A DNA stretch of 64,000 nt from Polyangiaceae bacterium (lineage in GTDB: Bacteria > Myxococcota_A > Polyangia > Polyangiales > Polyangiaceae), in assembly GCA_015075635.1 (NCBI GenBank), contig JABTUA010000002.1:868001-932000 (forward strand), written 5' to 3'. A program made the translations under genes and the position numbers. Below are positions 42,425 to 51,718 of the stretch, piece by piece. The notes under the pieces were generated by a model. That model made no database searches. It had not been told where the DNA came from and was given only the letters and a program-made list of their open reading frames with translations. Within the stretch, counting starts at the first letter, position 1, and each line of letters opens with the position of its first letter.

Positions 42425-43708
42425 TCAGCTCCCTTCCAGGACCAGGACGGTCGAAATCATTGCGTAGCCGTGGGTGTGGATCACCGAGATCCCAGGCTGC
42501 TTCTTGATCTGTCGCGACCCCGCCTCGCCGCGCATCTGCTTGACGGCTTCGTAGGTGTCGGAGCCGGCGCTGGCCGCCCAGGCGTGACCGAAGGCGTGCC
42601 GCCCGCCGTGGGTGCTCATGGGACGATCGCCGTCGAAGCGCAGGCGTCCGTCGCGCGCCGCCTGGAGCGACTTGCCCGGCTCGAGGTAGCCCGTCAGCTC
42701 GGCGGTCAGGATCGAGGAGATGTGCGAGCAGTCGTGCGTGTGCAGGTAGCCGATGTCCTTGCCGGTGATGCCCGCCATGGCGAAGGCCGTGTCGAGCGCC
42801 ATCCGGTCGATGGGCCACAGCGTCGGGTCTTCTCCGTACCAAGGCAGGTCGGAGTACTTGATGGCGAAGCCCTTGACGCCGATGGGAGCCTTCTTCAGCC
42901 CCTTGGCGATGGTCTCGCGCGTCAGCAGCATGGCCGACGCGCCGTCGGCGGTGCGCACCATGCTGTGCAGTCGGGCTGGCCAGGCCATGAACGGGTTGTG
43001 GCGAGAGCGCCAGAGCTCCCACGGGTCGCCCATGCCCTGACGTTGGGCCTCGGCCTCGAGGGTCTCCTGCGTGGCCGCCTTCGGGGTCATCGAGCCGTGC
43101 AGGCGCCGCGTCCGGCAGAGCTCGAACATGCCGCGCTCGTAGTCTTCGAGCGAAATTCCGTACTTGCGGCAGTAGGCCTGCGCCGGGATGCCGTTGTAGA
43201 CCGAGAAGATCTCGTAGCCTTGGGGCACCGCGTAGGCCTGGTTCACCGCCATGTCCGTCCAGAGCCACACCTGGTCGTTCGGCAGCTCCTCGCGGGCGAA
43301 GGGGCTCGCGCCCTTGACCTTGGTGCGCGTCGCCTCGACGCCCACCACGAGCACGCTGTCGTACACGCCGGAGGCGATGGCCATCGCGGCCAGCGAAGCC
43401 CCGACGTTGGTGGTCGAGCACTGCGCCTCGAAGTGAACGCCGGCCTTGAACTGCATGCCGGTCCACTTCGCAATTTGAGTCTCGGTGGCCGGCAGCTGCG
43501 AGCTGTGAACCATGGCGTTGCCCACGAAGACGGCGTCCACGTCCTGGGGGGCGAGCCCCGCGTCGTCGAGCGCCTCGCGGCTGGCAACGGCGCACAGCTC
43601 CTGCAAGCTGAGCCCTTTGATCTCCGGCGTCTCGAGCAGATCTCCGAAGCGCGTGCAGCCCACGCCGGCGATGGAGACGGGCTCTGCCAGTTTGTTTCGC
43701 ATGGCCAT
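42425..43708 (-). CDS. thiolase-family (SCP2-like) acyl-CoA enzyme
   Basis: 427 residues, thiolase fold. CSTTNVGAS gives the nucleophile region (AQCSTT), HTHDCSHISS and GGRHAFGHAWAAS the other catalytic segments; the usual GHP is GHA, as in SCP2-type or aldolase-like members. Start 43708 has GGAGG five bases upstream. With its DUF35 partner it could be an acyl-CoA C-acetyltransferase or a retro-aldolase in sterol/fatty acid side-chain breakdown. A sigma-54 promoter lies at 43733-43749. Confidence 0.85.
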   Translation of the reverse strand: MAMRNKLAEPVSIAGVGCTRFGDLLETPEIKGLSLQELCAVASREALDDAGLAPQDVDAVFVGNAMVHSSQLPATETQIAKWTGMQFKAGVHFEAQCSTTNVGASLAAMAIASGVYDSVLVVGVEATRTKVKGASPFAREELPNDQVWLWTDMAVNQAYAVPQGYEIFSVYNGIPAQAYCRKYGISLEDYERGMFELCRTRRLHGSMTPKAATQETLEAEAQRQGMGDPWELWRSRHNPFMAWPARLHSMVRTADGASAMLLTRETIAKGLKKAPIGVKGFAIKYSDLPWYGEDPTLWPIDRMALDTAFAMAGITGKDIGYLHTHDCSHISSILTAELTGYLEPGKSLQAARDGRLRFDGDRPMSTHGGRHAFGHAWAASAGSDTYEAVKQMRGEAGSRQIKKQPGISVIHTHGYAMISTVLVLEGS

Positions 43709-44045
43709 GAGAACCTCCAGATCTGGCGGCTTCAGCAAGTCACATGCCACGCGGAATGGCGCAGGGCGCAGGCAGAAGTGCGCGAGTCCTCGACGGACGG
43801 ATCGGCGTTCGCTGCGTGCAGACGGCCATCGACGGCAACGAGTGCGCGATGGAGCGCGAGCTGGATTGGGTCCGTGAGGTGCAGCGCCTGCGCCGCTGGG
43901 AAGTGACCCCAAAAGGGCCAACGCGCGAGCACGACCGTGCTCGCCGTGTCTTCGCGACGGCAACCTCGCATGCTCCGGCGAGAGTGCGCCCGATGAGTCG
44001 CTGGCGAGCGTTCGCGCGAACAAGGCGGGCCGGCGCGCACAACCC
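43709..44045. other. intergenic region: sigma-54 promoter, no clear gene
   Basis: Between the thiolase gene and the 44-kb lipoprotein there is no convincing CDS. A short plus-strand stretch (RCVQTAIDGNECAMERELDWVREVQRLRRWEV at about 43810-43910) reads like protein but is broken on both sides. The region holds the thiolase promoter at its left end and presumably activator sites for it. Confidence 0.55.
43733..43749 (-). promoter_or_regulatory. sigma-54 (-24/-12) promoter of the thiolase/DUF35 operon
   Basis: On the minus strand TGGCAT, five bases (GTGAC), TTGCTG: GG and GC spacing is that of sigma-54 promoters, with one mismatch (C to T at the end of TGGCAC). The predicted start near 43722 falls just before GGAGG (43714-43718) and ATG 43708. 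No sigma-54 activator is encoded nearby. Confidence 0.65.
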
Positions 44046-45119
44046 TCACTTGCGCGGCCCGATGTACTGGGTCGCCGCGACGACGTCGTCGTACCAGAGC
44101 TTGTTCTCGCGCACCTCGTTGGGGCTGATGTAGCCGCCGATGCCGAGGTAGTCGATCTTCAAGCTGTCGATGTCACGCAGCCGCATGTTGGGGAAGTCCG
44201 CGATGAGCTTGCCGTCGAGCCACATCGCGATGCGTCCGTCGCGCTGCCCGGGCGTGTTGGCCTTGACCATCAGCTCGTAGCACTGCCACTCGTCGAGCGC
44301 GGGCGCCACGTTCGGCCGCTTGACGAAGTCGGGCCCGAAGTTGCCCGGCAGCGAGGTGTTCGGGCTCACCTCGCCGGTCGGGTAGAAGATGTCGCCGTAG
44401 TCGTCGCGCTGCTCGAGGTGGTAGACGTACGCGATCAGGTGTCCCGGCGGCGGGCCATTGCTGTAGACGGTCGCCTCGTACGAGACCAAGAACTTGTTCT
44501 TGCCGTCCGCGGGGACCCCGGGCGTCGACTGTCCGTTCACGTGGTAGTGCGCCGAGATGGAGCCGGTGTTGTGGAACGAGCCCGCGCCGGTCACGTCGAA
44601 ACCCGCCTCGAACTTCTGATAGAAGCGCAAGAACAGGATGTCCTGCTCCGCGAGCAGGTGCTTCATGAGCCCGTTGCCGACGGAGCCGGACGTCTTGGGG
44701 AAGGGCATCTCCACGGCTTTGCTTCCGCCGTTCACGTTGTCCGCCTCGGTGGCGATGCGGAGGCGCGTCTCGTCCCACACCACGTCCCACTTGTCGCGGA
44801 GATCGACGGGGACCGTCGCAGCCTCGAAGTCGTCCGCGAACAGCACCGCGGGGTCGCTGCCGATGCCGACGTCGCCCGGGTACTTCGCACCGAGGCCGGT
44901 GTCGCCTTCGGGCAGCGCGCCGGTGGCCGCGCTGCCGCCGCCGCCCGCGCTGCCGCCGCCGCCCGCGCTGCCGCCGCCGCCCGCGCTGCCGCCAGTTCCG
45001 CCGTTCCCACCACTCGCAGCACCACCCGTGCTCGGGCCGCTCTCTCCGCCGTCGTCGCCGCCGCAGGCAGCCAACGCGAGCGGGCTCGCCAAGACCAGCG
45101 GGAGAAGAAGTCGTCGCAT
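44046..45119 (-). CDS. Gly-linker lipoprotein with lectin/lyase-like domain
   Basis: 357 residues from ATG 45119. Signal peptide with lipobox LAAC, a Gly/Ser/Ala linker that includes three exact 18-bp units, and a 270-residue beta-sandwich domain: DDFEAATVPVDLRDKWDVVWDETRLRI, GSISAHYHVNGQSTPGVP, DEWQCYELMVKANTPGQRDGRIAMWLDGKLIADF. The last segment is the pattern of concanavalin-like polysaccharide lyase or laminin G proteins. Predicted to bind or cut a polysaccharide outside the cell. Catalytic residues cannot be assigned. Confidence 0.78.
   Translation of the reverse strand: MRRLLLPLVLASPLALAACGGDDGGESGPSTGGAASGGNGGTGGSAGGGGSAGGGGSAGGGGSAATGALPEGDTGLGAKYPGDVGIGSDPAVLFADDFEAATVPVDLRDKWDVVWDETRLRIATEADNVNGGSKAVEMPFPKTSGSVGNGLMKHLLAEQDILFLRFYQKFEAGFDVTGAGSFHNTGSISAHYHVNGQSTPGVPADGKNKFLVSYEATVYSNGPPPGHLIAYVYHLEQRDDYGDIFYPTGEVSPNTSLPGNFGPDFVKRPNVAPALDEWQCYELMVKANTPGQRDGRIAMWLDGKLIADFPNMRLRDIDSLKIDYLGIGGYISPNEVRENKLWYDDVVAATQYIGPRK
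44931..44984 (-). repeat. three perfect 18-bp tandem repeats in a lipoprotein linker
   Basis: Three identical copies of GCTGCCGCCGCCGCCCGC (plus strand), each six codons of the Gly-rich linker (SAGGGG type) on the minus strand. Same 18-bp period as the arrays at 1761 and 19521, but different sequence. Confidence 0.9.
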
Positions 45120-45197
45120 CCGCGTTCCCCGAGGCTCGAGCATACGGGCTCGGCCTGTTGGGCGCCAGGCACGGAGCCATGCGTGCGAAGCGTCCGA

Positions 45198-46382
45198 TCA
45201 GTGGTCGCCTGGCTCCGGCGCGGAGCCCGGCTGGACCTTCACCAGCGCCACGCTCGGGTGCCTCGGATGCCAGAGGATGCGCACGGAGCGGTCGAGGAGC
45301 GCGTTGGCCCGGGCCGTCCCATGGTCGTCGATGCTGGTCGCGAGCACCGGCCAGACGCGACCGTCGGGGTCGCGCACGTCTGCCTGAACGCTGAGGCCGT
45401 AGTACGCGGTCCGTCGCGATCGGTACGCTCGCCGTGTCTTGCCGACGACGCGGCCCTCCCCGGCGAAGCCGTGCTTGGCGATGCGCAGGTTGCGCCTTCC
45501 GGTGAGCGCCAGCCAGACGGAGAGGGCCAACAGAAACGGGCTCACGGCGACCAGCTTGAACCAGGCGTCCGGGTCCGCGCCGGCACCGGCAAGGTCCGCG
45601 TTCGTCGCAACGGCGAGCGCCATCGCGACCACCGCGGCCAGCGAGCCGCCCGCGATGCGTAACCAGGCGGCACTCACCTCCGAGTCTCGCCAAGGTACGT
45701 CCAGATACGAAGCGTCGATGTCCCAGGCTCGAGGCAGCTTGTCGACGATCGAGCGCGCGCCATCGACACCGACGCGCCGGAGGAGCTCGCGGAGCGCGCG
45801 GTCCGCCGCGGGCTTTGCGCCGGATGCGCGAAGGGCGTGCGCGCGGACGGCCATCGCCAGCGAGCGATAGCTCCGGAGGATCGGCACCTCGCCGTCGCGC
45901 TCTCCGAGCAGCAGCACGGCACCCGCAGGCCGCCCTTCGGATATCGCGAGCGTCGCCTCGGCGATCCGGTGCACGCTGTCCACGGCGAGCGTCGGGCTCG
46001 GTTGGCACTCGGCCAGCCAGCGGCGCGCGCCGTCGAGATCCCCCAAGCGAACCGCGGTGCTCGCGGCGCTCGCGGCGAGCGCGGTGCGGTAGCCCGTGTC
46101 GGTCGTGAGCGGTGCGGCTTCGGCCAGCAAGCGGTAGCGTTCCGCTGGCTCCAGCTCTCCGCCGAGCTGGACCGACAGCCGGAACAGGGCTGCATCGCGC
46201 GCGGGATCACCCAGCCAGGTCTGCCAGAGCCTTCGGGCCTCGGGGACCTCTTCCGGGGGAATTCCGCGGGCCCATCGCTCGAGCTCGGGGATCGTCTCGA
46301 AATCGTCGCCGTTGGACGTCCGAAGGCGCGCGATGTGGTCTGGCGAGCTCAGGCTCGAAGGCGGCGCGGTCACGCGTGACAT
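45198..46382 (-). CDS. membrane protein with TPR-like N-terminus, unknown
   Basis: 394 residues from ATG 46382. The N-terminal 230 residues are helical and TPR-like (LFRLSVQLGGELEPAERYRLLAEA, LAVDSVHRIAEATLAISEGRPAGAVLLL), followed by two membrane helices (about 250-270 and 282-300) and a C-terminal beta domain of about 90 residues (GEGRVVGKTRRAYRSRRTAYYGLSV, RVWPVLATSIDDHGTARA, SVRILWHPRHPSVALVKV). The C-terminal domain resembles the DUF3592 fold. No signal peptide. Function unknown. Confidence 0.75.
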   Translation of the reverse strand: MSRVTAPPSSLSSPDHIARLRTSNGDDFETIPELERWARGIPPEEVPEARRLWQTWLGDPARDAALFRLSVQLGGELEPAERYRLLAEAAPLTTDTGYRTALAASAASTAVRLGDLDGARRWLAECQPSPTLAVDSVHRIAEATLAISEGRPAGAVLLLGERDGEVPILRSYRSLAMAVRAHALRASGAKPAADRALRELLRRVGVDGARSIVDKLPRAWDIDASYLDVPWRDSEVSAAWLRIAGGSLAAVVAMALAVATNADLAGAGADPDAWFKLVAVSPFLLALSVWLALTGRRNLRIAKHGFAGEGRVVGKTRRAYRSRRTAYYGLSVQADVRDPDGRVWPVLATSIDDHGTARANALLDRSVRILWHPRHPSVALVKVQPGSAPEPGDH

Positions 46383-46507
46383 GCTAATCGTGGATCGCCG
46401 GGATGGGGTGCGGATGCGTGGGCTCGGCGGGTCTACTCCGCGCACCCGAGCCCAGCGGTCCCGCACGAGTTGGAGCGGCCAGTGCGCGTGCGCGCGGTGA
46501 TCGGAGC

Positions 46508-47701
46508 TCACAGACAGCAGACGGTGGTCGGACCGACGGGGGCGACGCTGCCGGTTTGCGGCAACGTCGCCGGCGGACACGAGCCCCCCGTCGGGGATCC
46601 CGGGTTCACCACCAGGCTCTGGTACGCCGTGGTGCCGGGGAAGCACCCTGGGTTCGCCTCGACCTTCGGCGGCGTGCCGCCGCCCCACGGATTCACGCAG
46701 CCTTTGTCGTAGTAGGGGCGATACCAGCCGTCGCACGTGCGACCGACGGGCGCGGCGCAGGAACAGCCGCCGCAGGTCCGGGTGTCCACGAAGGTCTTGG
46801 CGTCGTAGATCGTGGTCTTCTTGCCGTAGCCCGACGGGCACGCGAAATCCCCGGAGCGATACACGCAGACCGCCGTCTCGAAGCCGGACGCCGGGGTCTG
46901 CACGCAGCTCGTGCCGCCGACGCAGCCGCCGCCGGCGGTGACGGCACACACACGCGCGCGCAGCGCGTAGCTGGGCTCGGGGCGCGCGCTCTCCGCGCCG
47001 CCGCTCGAGGTGCACGACGAGCCGCTGACGCTCACGCCCGGGTACACGAAGCTCTTCGGCGCGCCGCCGTTCACGAACGGGAAATCGACGCACTTGGCCG
47101 GTTGAATCGAGAACGACGCGGAGCCGCTGCCGCAGCTGCCACCGGCATACACGGTGCCCGTCGAGCCCATGGTGCAGCTGCCGCCGCTCGGATTCGCGCA
47201 GAGGCACGCCGTGCACGTGAGCTGCGGGGCGTCGAGCGCGCCCGCGCCTCCGTCGATCGCGGCAGGCCCGCCACCGGGGCACGACGGCAAGGCGTCATTA
47301 CTGCTCGCGAGCGCCAGCCACACCGGTCCGGACCAGTTCTGCGGCGTGGGCAGCACGCACTGCGTGACGCCCGCGCACGCCGGATCGGCGCAGTCGGTCA
47401 GCTGGTTCTGATCGTCGTCGACGCCGTTGTTGCACTGCTCGCCACCGCCGCCGCTGCCGCCACTCCCGCCAGCGCCGCCGGTAGCCGCGCCCGCGGCGCC
47501 GCCAGCGGCCGTGCCCGCCGCGCCGCCAGTAGCCGTGCCCGACGCGCCGCCAGTGGCCTTGCCCGCCGCGCCGCCAGTGGCCTTGCCCGCCGCGCCGCCC
47601 GTTCCGTCCGGCGTCCCCCTGAGGTCGTCCAGATTGGACAGCGAACAAGCGGCTGCGCCGAGCACGAGCAACCACCCCCACACCGCGGAGCTTCCCTTCA
47701 T
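46508..47701 (-). CDS. Cys-rich Gly-linker lipoprotein
   Basis: 397 residues: signal peptide with lipobox AAAC, an Ala/Gly/Thr linker built of 8-residue units (GGAAGKAT type), then a MYXO-CTERM-like calcium/Cys motif (CNNGVDDDQNQLTDCADPACAG) and about 250 residues with some 20 cysteines. Blocks such as CTACLCANPSGGSCT, VCAVTAGGGCVGGTSC and RTCGGCSCAAPVGRTC imply many disulfides. A CNNGxDDDxNxxxDCxDxxC motif is frequent in myxobacterial surface proteins. Function unknown. Confidence 0.78.
   Translation of the reverse strand: MKGSSAVWGWLLVLGAAACSLSNLDDLRGTPDGTGGAAGKATGGAAGKATGGASGTATGGAAGTAAGGAAGAATGGAGGSGGSGGGGEQCNNGVDDDQNQLTDCADPACAGVTQCVLPTPQNWSGPVWLALASSNDALPSCPGGGPAAIDGGAGALDAPQLTCTACLCANPSGGSCTMGSTGTVYAGGSCGSGSASFSIQPAKCVDFPFVNGGAPKSFVYPGVSVSGSSCTSSGGAESARPEPSYALRARVCAVTAGGGCVGGTSCVQTPASGFETAVCVYRSGDFACPSGYGKKTTIYDAKTFVDTRTCGGCSCAAPVGRTCDGWYRPYYDKGCVNPWGGGTPPKVEANPGCFPGTTAYQSLVVNPGSPTGGSCPPATLPQTGSVAPVGPTTVCCL
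47474..47593 (-). repeat. five 24-bp tandem units in a lipoprotein linker
   Basis: Five consecutive 24-bp units (eight codons) starting at 47474, 47498, 47522, 47546 and 47570, all beginning GCCGCC. The last two are near-identical, the first three diverge. They encode the Ala/Gly/Thr/Lys linker of the lipoprotein on the minus strand. Confidence 0.85.
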
Positions 47702-47949
47702 CCGACCGCTTCAGCGTAGCACGCCGTGCGAGGTCTCGGCTCACGAGGGTGACCGCACGGCACCCAGGCGTGACTTCCGGGTTGCGCCAGAATCGGCTGT
47801 CACGCGACGAGCTGTGGGGTCCTCTGCTCGGGCGGCTGATGCTATCGGAGTGAGGTCTTGCTTGGGTCGCCAAGCTCCGGTACGAGCGCATCGCAGGCGA
47901 CCGGGGGGTCGTGACCGCCGATTCTTGACGAGACCTGGGTAGAACGCTG

Positions 47950-50208
47950 ATGGAGACGCTCTACATCATCGGTCCGCTACTGCTGCTGGGCGTCGTGATC
48001 GGGGCTGTTTGGCTCGATCGGTTCAGCGTGCCTGTCATCCTCGTCGCTCTGGGGCTCGGGCTCCTGGCGGGCAGCGACGTTCTCGGGCTGTGGCACTTCG
48101 ACGACGTCAACCTGGCAAACCAGGTCGCGAACGCGAGCCTGGTGTTCATTCTGTTCCACGGCGGGCTCGTGACGAAACGCAGCGTCCTCAGGGCTGTCGC
48201 GCTACCGGCGGGCGGGATGGCGACGTGGGGTGTCGTGCTCACGGCGGGCGCCGTGTTCTGCGTCCTCCATTTCGGCTTGCGTTGGGCCTTCGATCGTTCG
48301 CTCCTCATTGCCGCCGTCATCTCGTCGACCGATGCGGCCGCTACGTTTTCGATCCTTCGTCGCCATTCGCTTCGGCAGCGGCTCGCATCGGCGATCGAGA
48401 TCGAGAGCGCAGCGAACGATCCGATGGCGATCCTCCTCACACTCGTCGTCGTCGAGGCGCTGACCTCCGGCACGACGCTGAGCTGGACCATTTTGGGGGT
48501 GTTCGCCTGGAAGTTCACGGCCGGGCCGGTGGCCGGCTGGTTGGTCGCGCGCGCCGCACTCGCCATCTTCGACCGGCTGAACCCGCAGGATCGAGGCTAC
48601 TACTACGTGCTGCTGATTGCCGTCGTGCTGCTGACGTACGGCTTGGCAGAGGCTGCAGAGGCCAGCGGGATGCTCGCCGTTTTCACGGCCGGCCTGGTCA
48701 TGGGGAACCGAAAGTTCATCTACCAACAGGGCATCCGCAACTTCTCGGCTGCGTTGTCGATGATAGCGAACATTGGCGTGTTCGTGATGATGGGGCTCTT
48801 GGTCTTTCCGAGCCAGTGGAGCAGCCTGTGGCTCGATGGCGTCCTGCTGTTTCTGGCGCTGACCCTCGTCGCCCGGCCCACCGCCGTGTGGTTGGGCACG
48901 CTCGGGATGGGCTTCGCGGCGAAGGAGCGCCACTTCATGTGCTGGGCGGGACTTCGCGGTGCGGTCCCAATCGTCCTCGCGACCTACCCGATGGCCGCCG
49001 GGATTCCGACCGGGCAGGACGTGTTCAATCTCGTCTTCTTCGCGGTCATCTTGTCGGTGGGCATTCAGGGATCGACGCTCGGCGTGCTCGCACGACGATT
49101 CGGGCTGTCGACACCGTCGCGTCCCCAGCCACGATACGGGCTCGAGCTCGTCACGATGGCGCACAGCGATCTCGACTTGATCGTCATCGATCTGCCTGAC
49201 CCGAAGGGCCGACCGGGCCCGCGAATCCGCGAGCTCGCCCTGCCCCCGGGCGCGATTGTCACGCTCGTCACGCGAGGCAACGAGGTAGTCGCACCGACCG
49301 GCAACACCAGGCTGCTCGGCTGGGACCAGGTCACCGTACTCGGGCGCCCAGCCGACGAAGCCGAAGTCCGCTCCGCACTACTCGACCGTTTCGACGAGTC
49401 CGGCCCGCCGGAGAAACACGCGACGCCCGTGATCGATGGTCCACAGGTCGAGTCTGGCAGCAACGACAGACCGATGCGCGATCATGTCATCCTGCTCGGT
49501 CACGGCGATGTCGGCAGCGTGCTCACACGATTCTTGCGACTGCGTGAAATGCCGTTCGTCGTGGTCGAACAGGACGAGGCGACCGTGATGACATTGCGCA
49601 GTCAGGGCGTGCACGTCATACACGGCCGTGCAGAGGACCCCGAGGTGCTCCAGCGCGCCGGCATCCGGCACGCGAAGATGTTGCTCGTGACCACCGCGCA
49701 GGCCGTGGCCGCGCAGCGCGCGATCGAGCACGCTCAGCGCGTGAATCCAAAGATCGACGTGATCGCCCGTGTACACGGCCATTCGCTGCGGCGTGTCCTG
49801 TCCGAGCTTCCCCGGACCCAGGTCGTGCACGCCGACGTCGAGCTGGGCTACGCCATGGCCAGGTTCATGCTGCTCGCGTCTGGCGCAACCGCCATCGAGA
49901 CCGAGGCATTGATCCTCGAGGCGCGCCGGGGGGAGTCCGGCGCCACGTCGACGCGGTTCCTCGAGGTTCACGTCCCAGGGGCGTCACCACTCGTCGGCAA
50001 GCGGCTTGCCGAGCTCGCTCTGCCCCCCGGCTCGCTCGTCATCAAAATCCTGCGTCGCGGCGAGCAGGTCGTACCTGGAGGCCAGACCGAGATCCTCGCG
50101 GACGACGCGCTGTTCGTGCTGACTGATGACGATAATACGCCCATGGTCGAGCGCTTACTCGGCGCGAGCCCGTCCGACTCCTCGGATTCCACCGGCGGCA
50201 CGCTCTGA
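47950..50208 (+). CDS. CPA-type K+/H+ antiporter with RCK (TrkA) domains
   Basis: 752 residues. Residues 1-410 are a cation/proton antiporter of NhaP2/KefB type with twelve or more helices (RFSVPVILVALGLGLLAG; SSTDAAATFSILRRHS with the conserved acidic pair region; ANDPMAILLTLVVVEA, the ND motif). Residues about 415-495 are a TrkA-C domain, 510-640 a TrkA-N Rossmann domain (VILLGHGDVGSVL), and the rest a second TrkA-C. Nucleotide-gated potassium or sodium/proton exchange at the inner membrane is expected. The acidic catalytic residues are in place. Confidence 0.88.
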   Translation: METLYIIGPLLLLGVVIGAVWLDRFSVPVILVALGLGLLAGSDVLGLWHFDDVNLANQVANASLVFILFHGGLVTKRSVLRAVALPAGGMATWGVVLTAGAVFCVLHFGLRWAFDRSLLIAAVISSTDAAATFSILRRHSLRQRLASAIEIESAANDPMAILLTLVVVEALTSGTTLSWTILGVFAWKFTAGPVAGWLVARAALAIFDRLNPQDRGYYYVLLIAVVLLTYGLAEAAEASGMLAVFTAGLVMGNRKFIYQQGIRNFSAALSMIANIGVFVMMGLLVFPSQWSSLWLDGVLLFLALTLVARPTAVWLGTLGMGFAAKERHFMCWAGLRGAVPIVLATYPMAAGIPTGQDVFNLVFFAVILSVGIQGSTLGVLARRFGLSTPSRPQPRYGLELVTMAHSDLDLIVIDLPDPKGRPGPRIRELALPPGAIVTLVTRGNEVVAPTGNTRLLGWDQVTVLGRPADEAEVRSALLDRFDESGPPEKHATPVIDGPQVESGSNDRPMRDHVILLGHGDVGSVLTRFLRLREMPFVVVEQDEATVMTLRSQGVHVIHGRAEDPEVLQRAGIRHAKMLLVTTAQAVAAQRAIEHAQRVNPKIDVIARVHGHSLRRVLSELPRTQVVHADVELGYAMARFMLLASGATAIETEALILEARRGESGATSTRFLEVHVPGASPLVGKRLAELALPPGSLVIKILRRGEQVVPGGQTEILADDALFVLTDDDNTPMVERLLGASPSDSSDSTGGTL

Positions 50209-50774
50209 GCGAGCGCGGCCTCGGAGGTTGGTGTCTTCGGCTCGCACCGCGCTGGATCCGGCGCAGCGGATCTGGTGTCGGCCTGGTCGACGCTCGAGCG
50301 GACGGTTCACGGCGCTCGTCAGGCCAGCGACGTACTCCCAGCGCCTTCGGAGCGAACAACGCCACTCCGAACAGCGCGCCCGCGAAGGCCATCGCGAGCA
50401 AGCGTATCCCCCGACCGGTCGACCGTTGACGGGTCGAAGGGCGTGTCCATCGTCGCGCACGACACCAGCAAGGAGCTCAGCATGATCAGCGCCGGTCTCA
50501 GCACCCCCAGCAGCGCGCCGTACGATGACGAGGATGACGACCTGTCGGGCGGCCTCGACGAAGGCGAGGGCGACGGCGACGACGACGACGAGGCCGTCGA
50601 CGACGAGGCCGACGACGACGAAGCCGAGGTGAGAGCACCCTCGAAGAGGTGGGGCAGCGCTTCTCGGTCACCCGGGAGCGGATCCGCCAGATCGAGTCCA
50701 AGGCGCTCAGCCGACTGCGCGTGCGCAGCGCCGCGCGTCGCTGTCGCAGCCTGCTCGACGGCTGAGGCGAGGAA
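50209..50774. other. decayed stretch after the antiporter
   Basis: No intact gene. Besides the sigma-70 remnant (separate entry) there is a minus-strand ORF 50504-50319 starting MLRPALIMLSSLLVSCATMD, which looks like a lipoprotein signal but lasts only 61 codons, and a hydrophobic frame MLAMAFAGALFGVALFAPKAL nearby. They may be remains of one minus-strand lipoprotein gene. Confidence 0.4.
50484..50765 (+). pseudogene. sigma-70 region 4 remnant preceded by acidic ORF
   Basis: From 50631 to the stop at 50763-50765 one frame encodes [31 protein letters not shown], a textbook sigma-70 region 4.2 (HTH for the -35 element), then [12 protein letters not shown]. Nothing of regions 1-3 remains. Upstream, from about 50484, another frame is extremely acidic ([22 protein letters not shown]). 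One base of frameshift would join the acidic part to region 4. Either a broken rpoD-like gene or a deletion-derived fusion; no intact start. Confidence 0.65.
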
Positions 50775-51470
50775 TCAGGGCATCCAGTGCCGGTCGTCCG
50801 CGCCGAGCGACCACAAGAGGTGCGCGGCATAACTCGCGAAGGCGAGCGTGCCGAGCCCGACCACCAGCAAGCCGACCAATCCGGCCTGCGCGTCGAAGCT
50901 CGACTCAGTCAGATCCCCGACCGCGACCACGAACGCCAAGCTGCCGAGCGTCGCGAACACGGCGCTCCGCACCACGCGACCTCGCACACGCGACGCGCGA
51001 CCGCGGCGCGTCGCGAATTCGTCGCTCTGCTCCGTCGCACGCAGCGCACGGGCGCCGTGAAAGAGCCCGGCGCCGAGCAGCGTCAATCCTGCGCCGCCCA
51101 CGGAGAACGCCGCGGTTCGCTGCGACCAGAGCCCGGCGCCGAACAGGGCGCCCAACCCGATGGCTCCGACCGAAGCGTGCAGGAGCGCGTCCCCGAGGCC
51201 CGGCGCACACTCGCTCCGATAGCGTCCGAGCAGGCTGTCGCCGACCACCAAGACCGCGTAGCTGCTCAGGAACAGACACGGCAGCGCGAGCAGCGTGCTG
51301 CCCAGCGGTTGAATCGCGATCCGCTGCAGGGAGCCCGGATTTCCGAGCTGCATGAGCAAGAGCAGCGCCAGGATCAGGTACAGCGCAGCAGCCAGGGAAC
51401 GCACGCGCCGCGATTCACCGTCGAAACATCGGCTCAGCACGCGTTCGAAACTGCTCTCCTGCTCGGTCAT
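50775..51470 (-). CDS. multi-pass membrane protein, unknown
   Basis: 231 residues from ATG 51470 (MTEQESSFERVL). Six hydrophobic segments (AALYLILALLLLMQLG; TLLALPCLFLSSYAVLVVG; LLHASVGAIGLGALFGAGL; AFSVGGAGLTLLGAGLF; RSAVFATLGSLAFVVAVG; GLVGLLVVGLGTLAFASYA). The longer ORF start at 51536 adds a non-hydrophobic leader and is less likely. No family recognised. It diverges from the CBS gene. Confidence 0.75.
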   Translation of the reverse strand: MTEQESSFERVLSRCFDGESRRVRSLAAALYLILALLLLMQLGNPGSLQRIAIQPLGSTLLALPCLFLSSYAVLVVGDSLLGRYRSECAPGLGDALLHASVGAIGLGALFGAGLWSQRTAAFSVGGAGLTLLGAGLFHGARALRATEQSDEFATRRGRASRVRGRVVRSAVFATLGSLAFVVAVGDLTESSFDAQAGLVGLLVVGLGTLAFASYAAHLLWSLGADDRHWMP

Positions 51471-51718
51471 CCAATCCTTTGCTGCAAGGGACCCATCCCC
51501 TACGACAGGGGTGCGGCGAACGCGAGCGACATTCAAGCCGGTGCCACGAAGTGCACCGACGCGTCATCGCGAAGTGGCCGAAGCGTGACCCCCTACGGCT
51601 TGTGAAGCGTCGTCCTGCGCCTTACGTTGACCGCTGCGAGGGTCGAGACGGCAGACACGAGCGAGGCTTCGCTCGAACCGATTCCCCCACGCGGCGCCGA
51701 AGGAGAAAGGCGAAGAGG

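Noticed and set aside
50319-50504. 61-codon minus-strand lipoprotein-like ORF
   Set aside because: Signal and lipobox are good, but it stops after 61 codons and opposes another remnant; described only as part of the decayed stretch.
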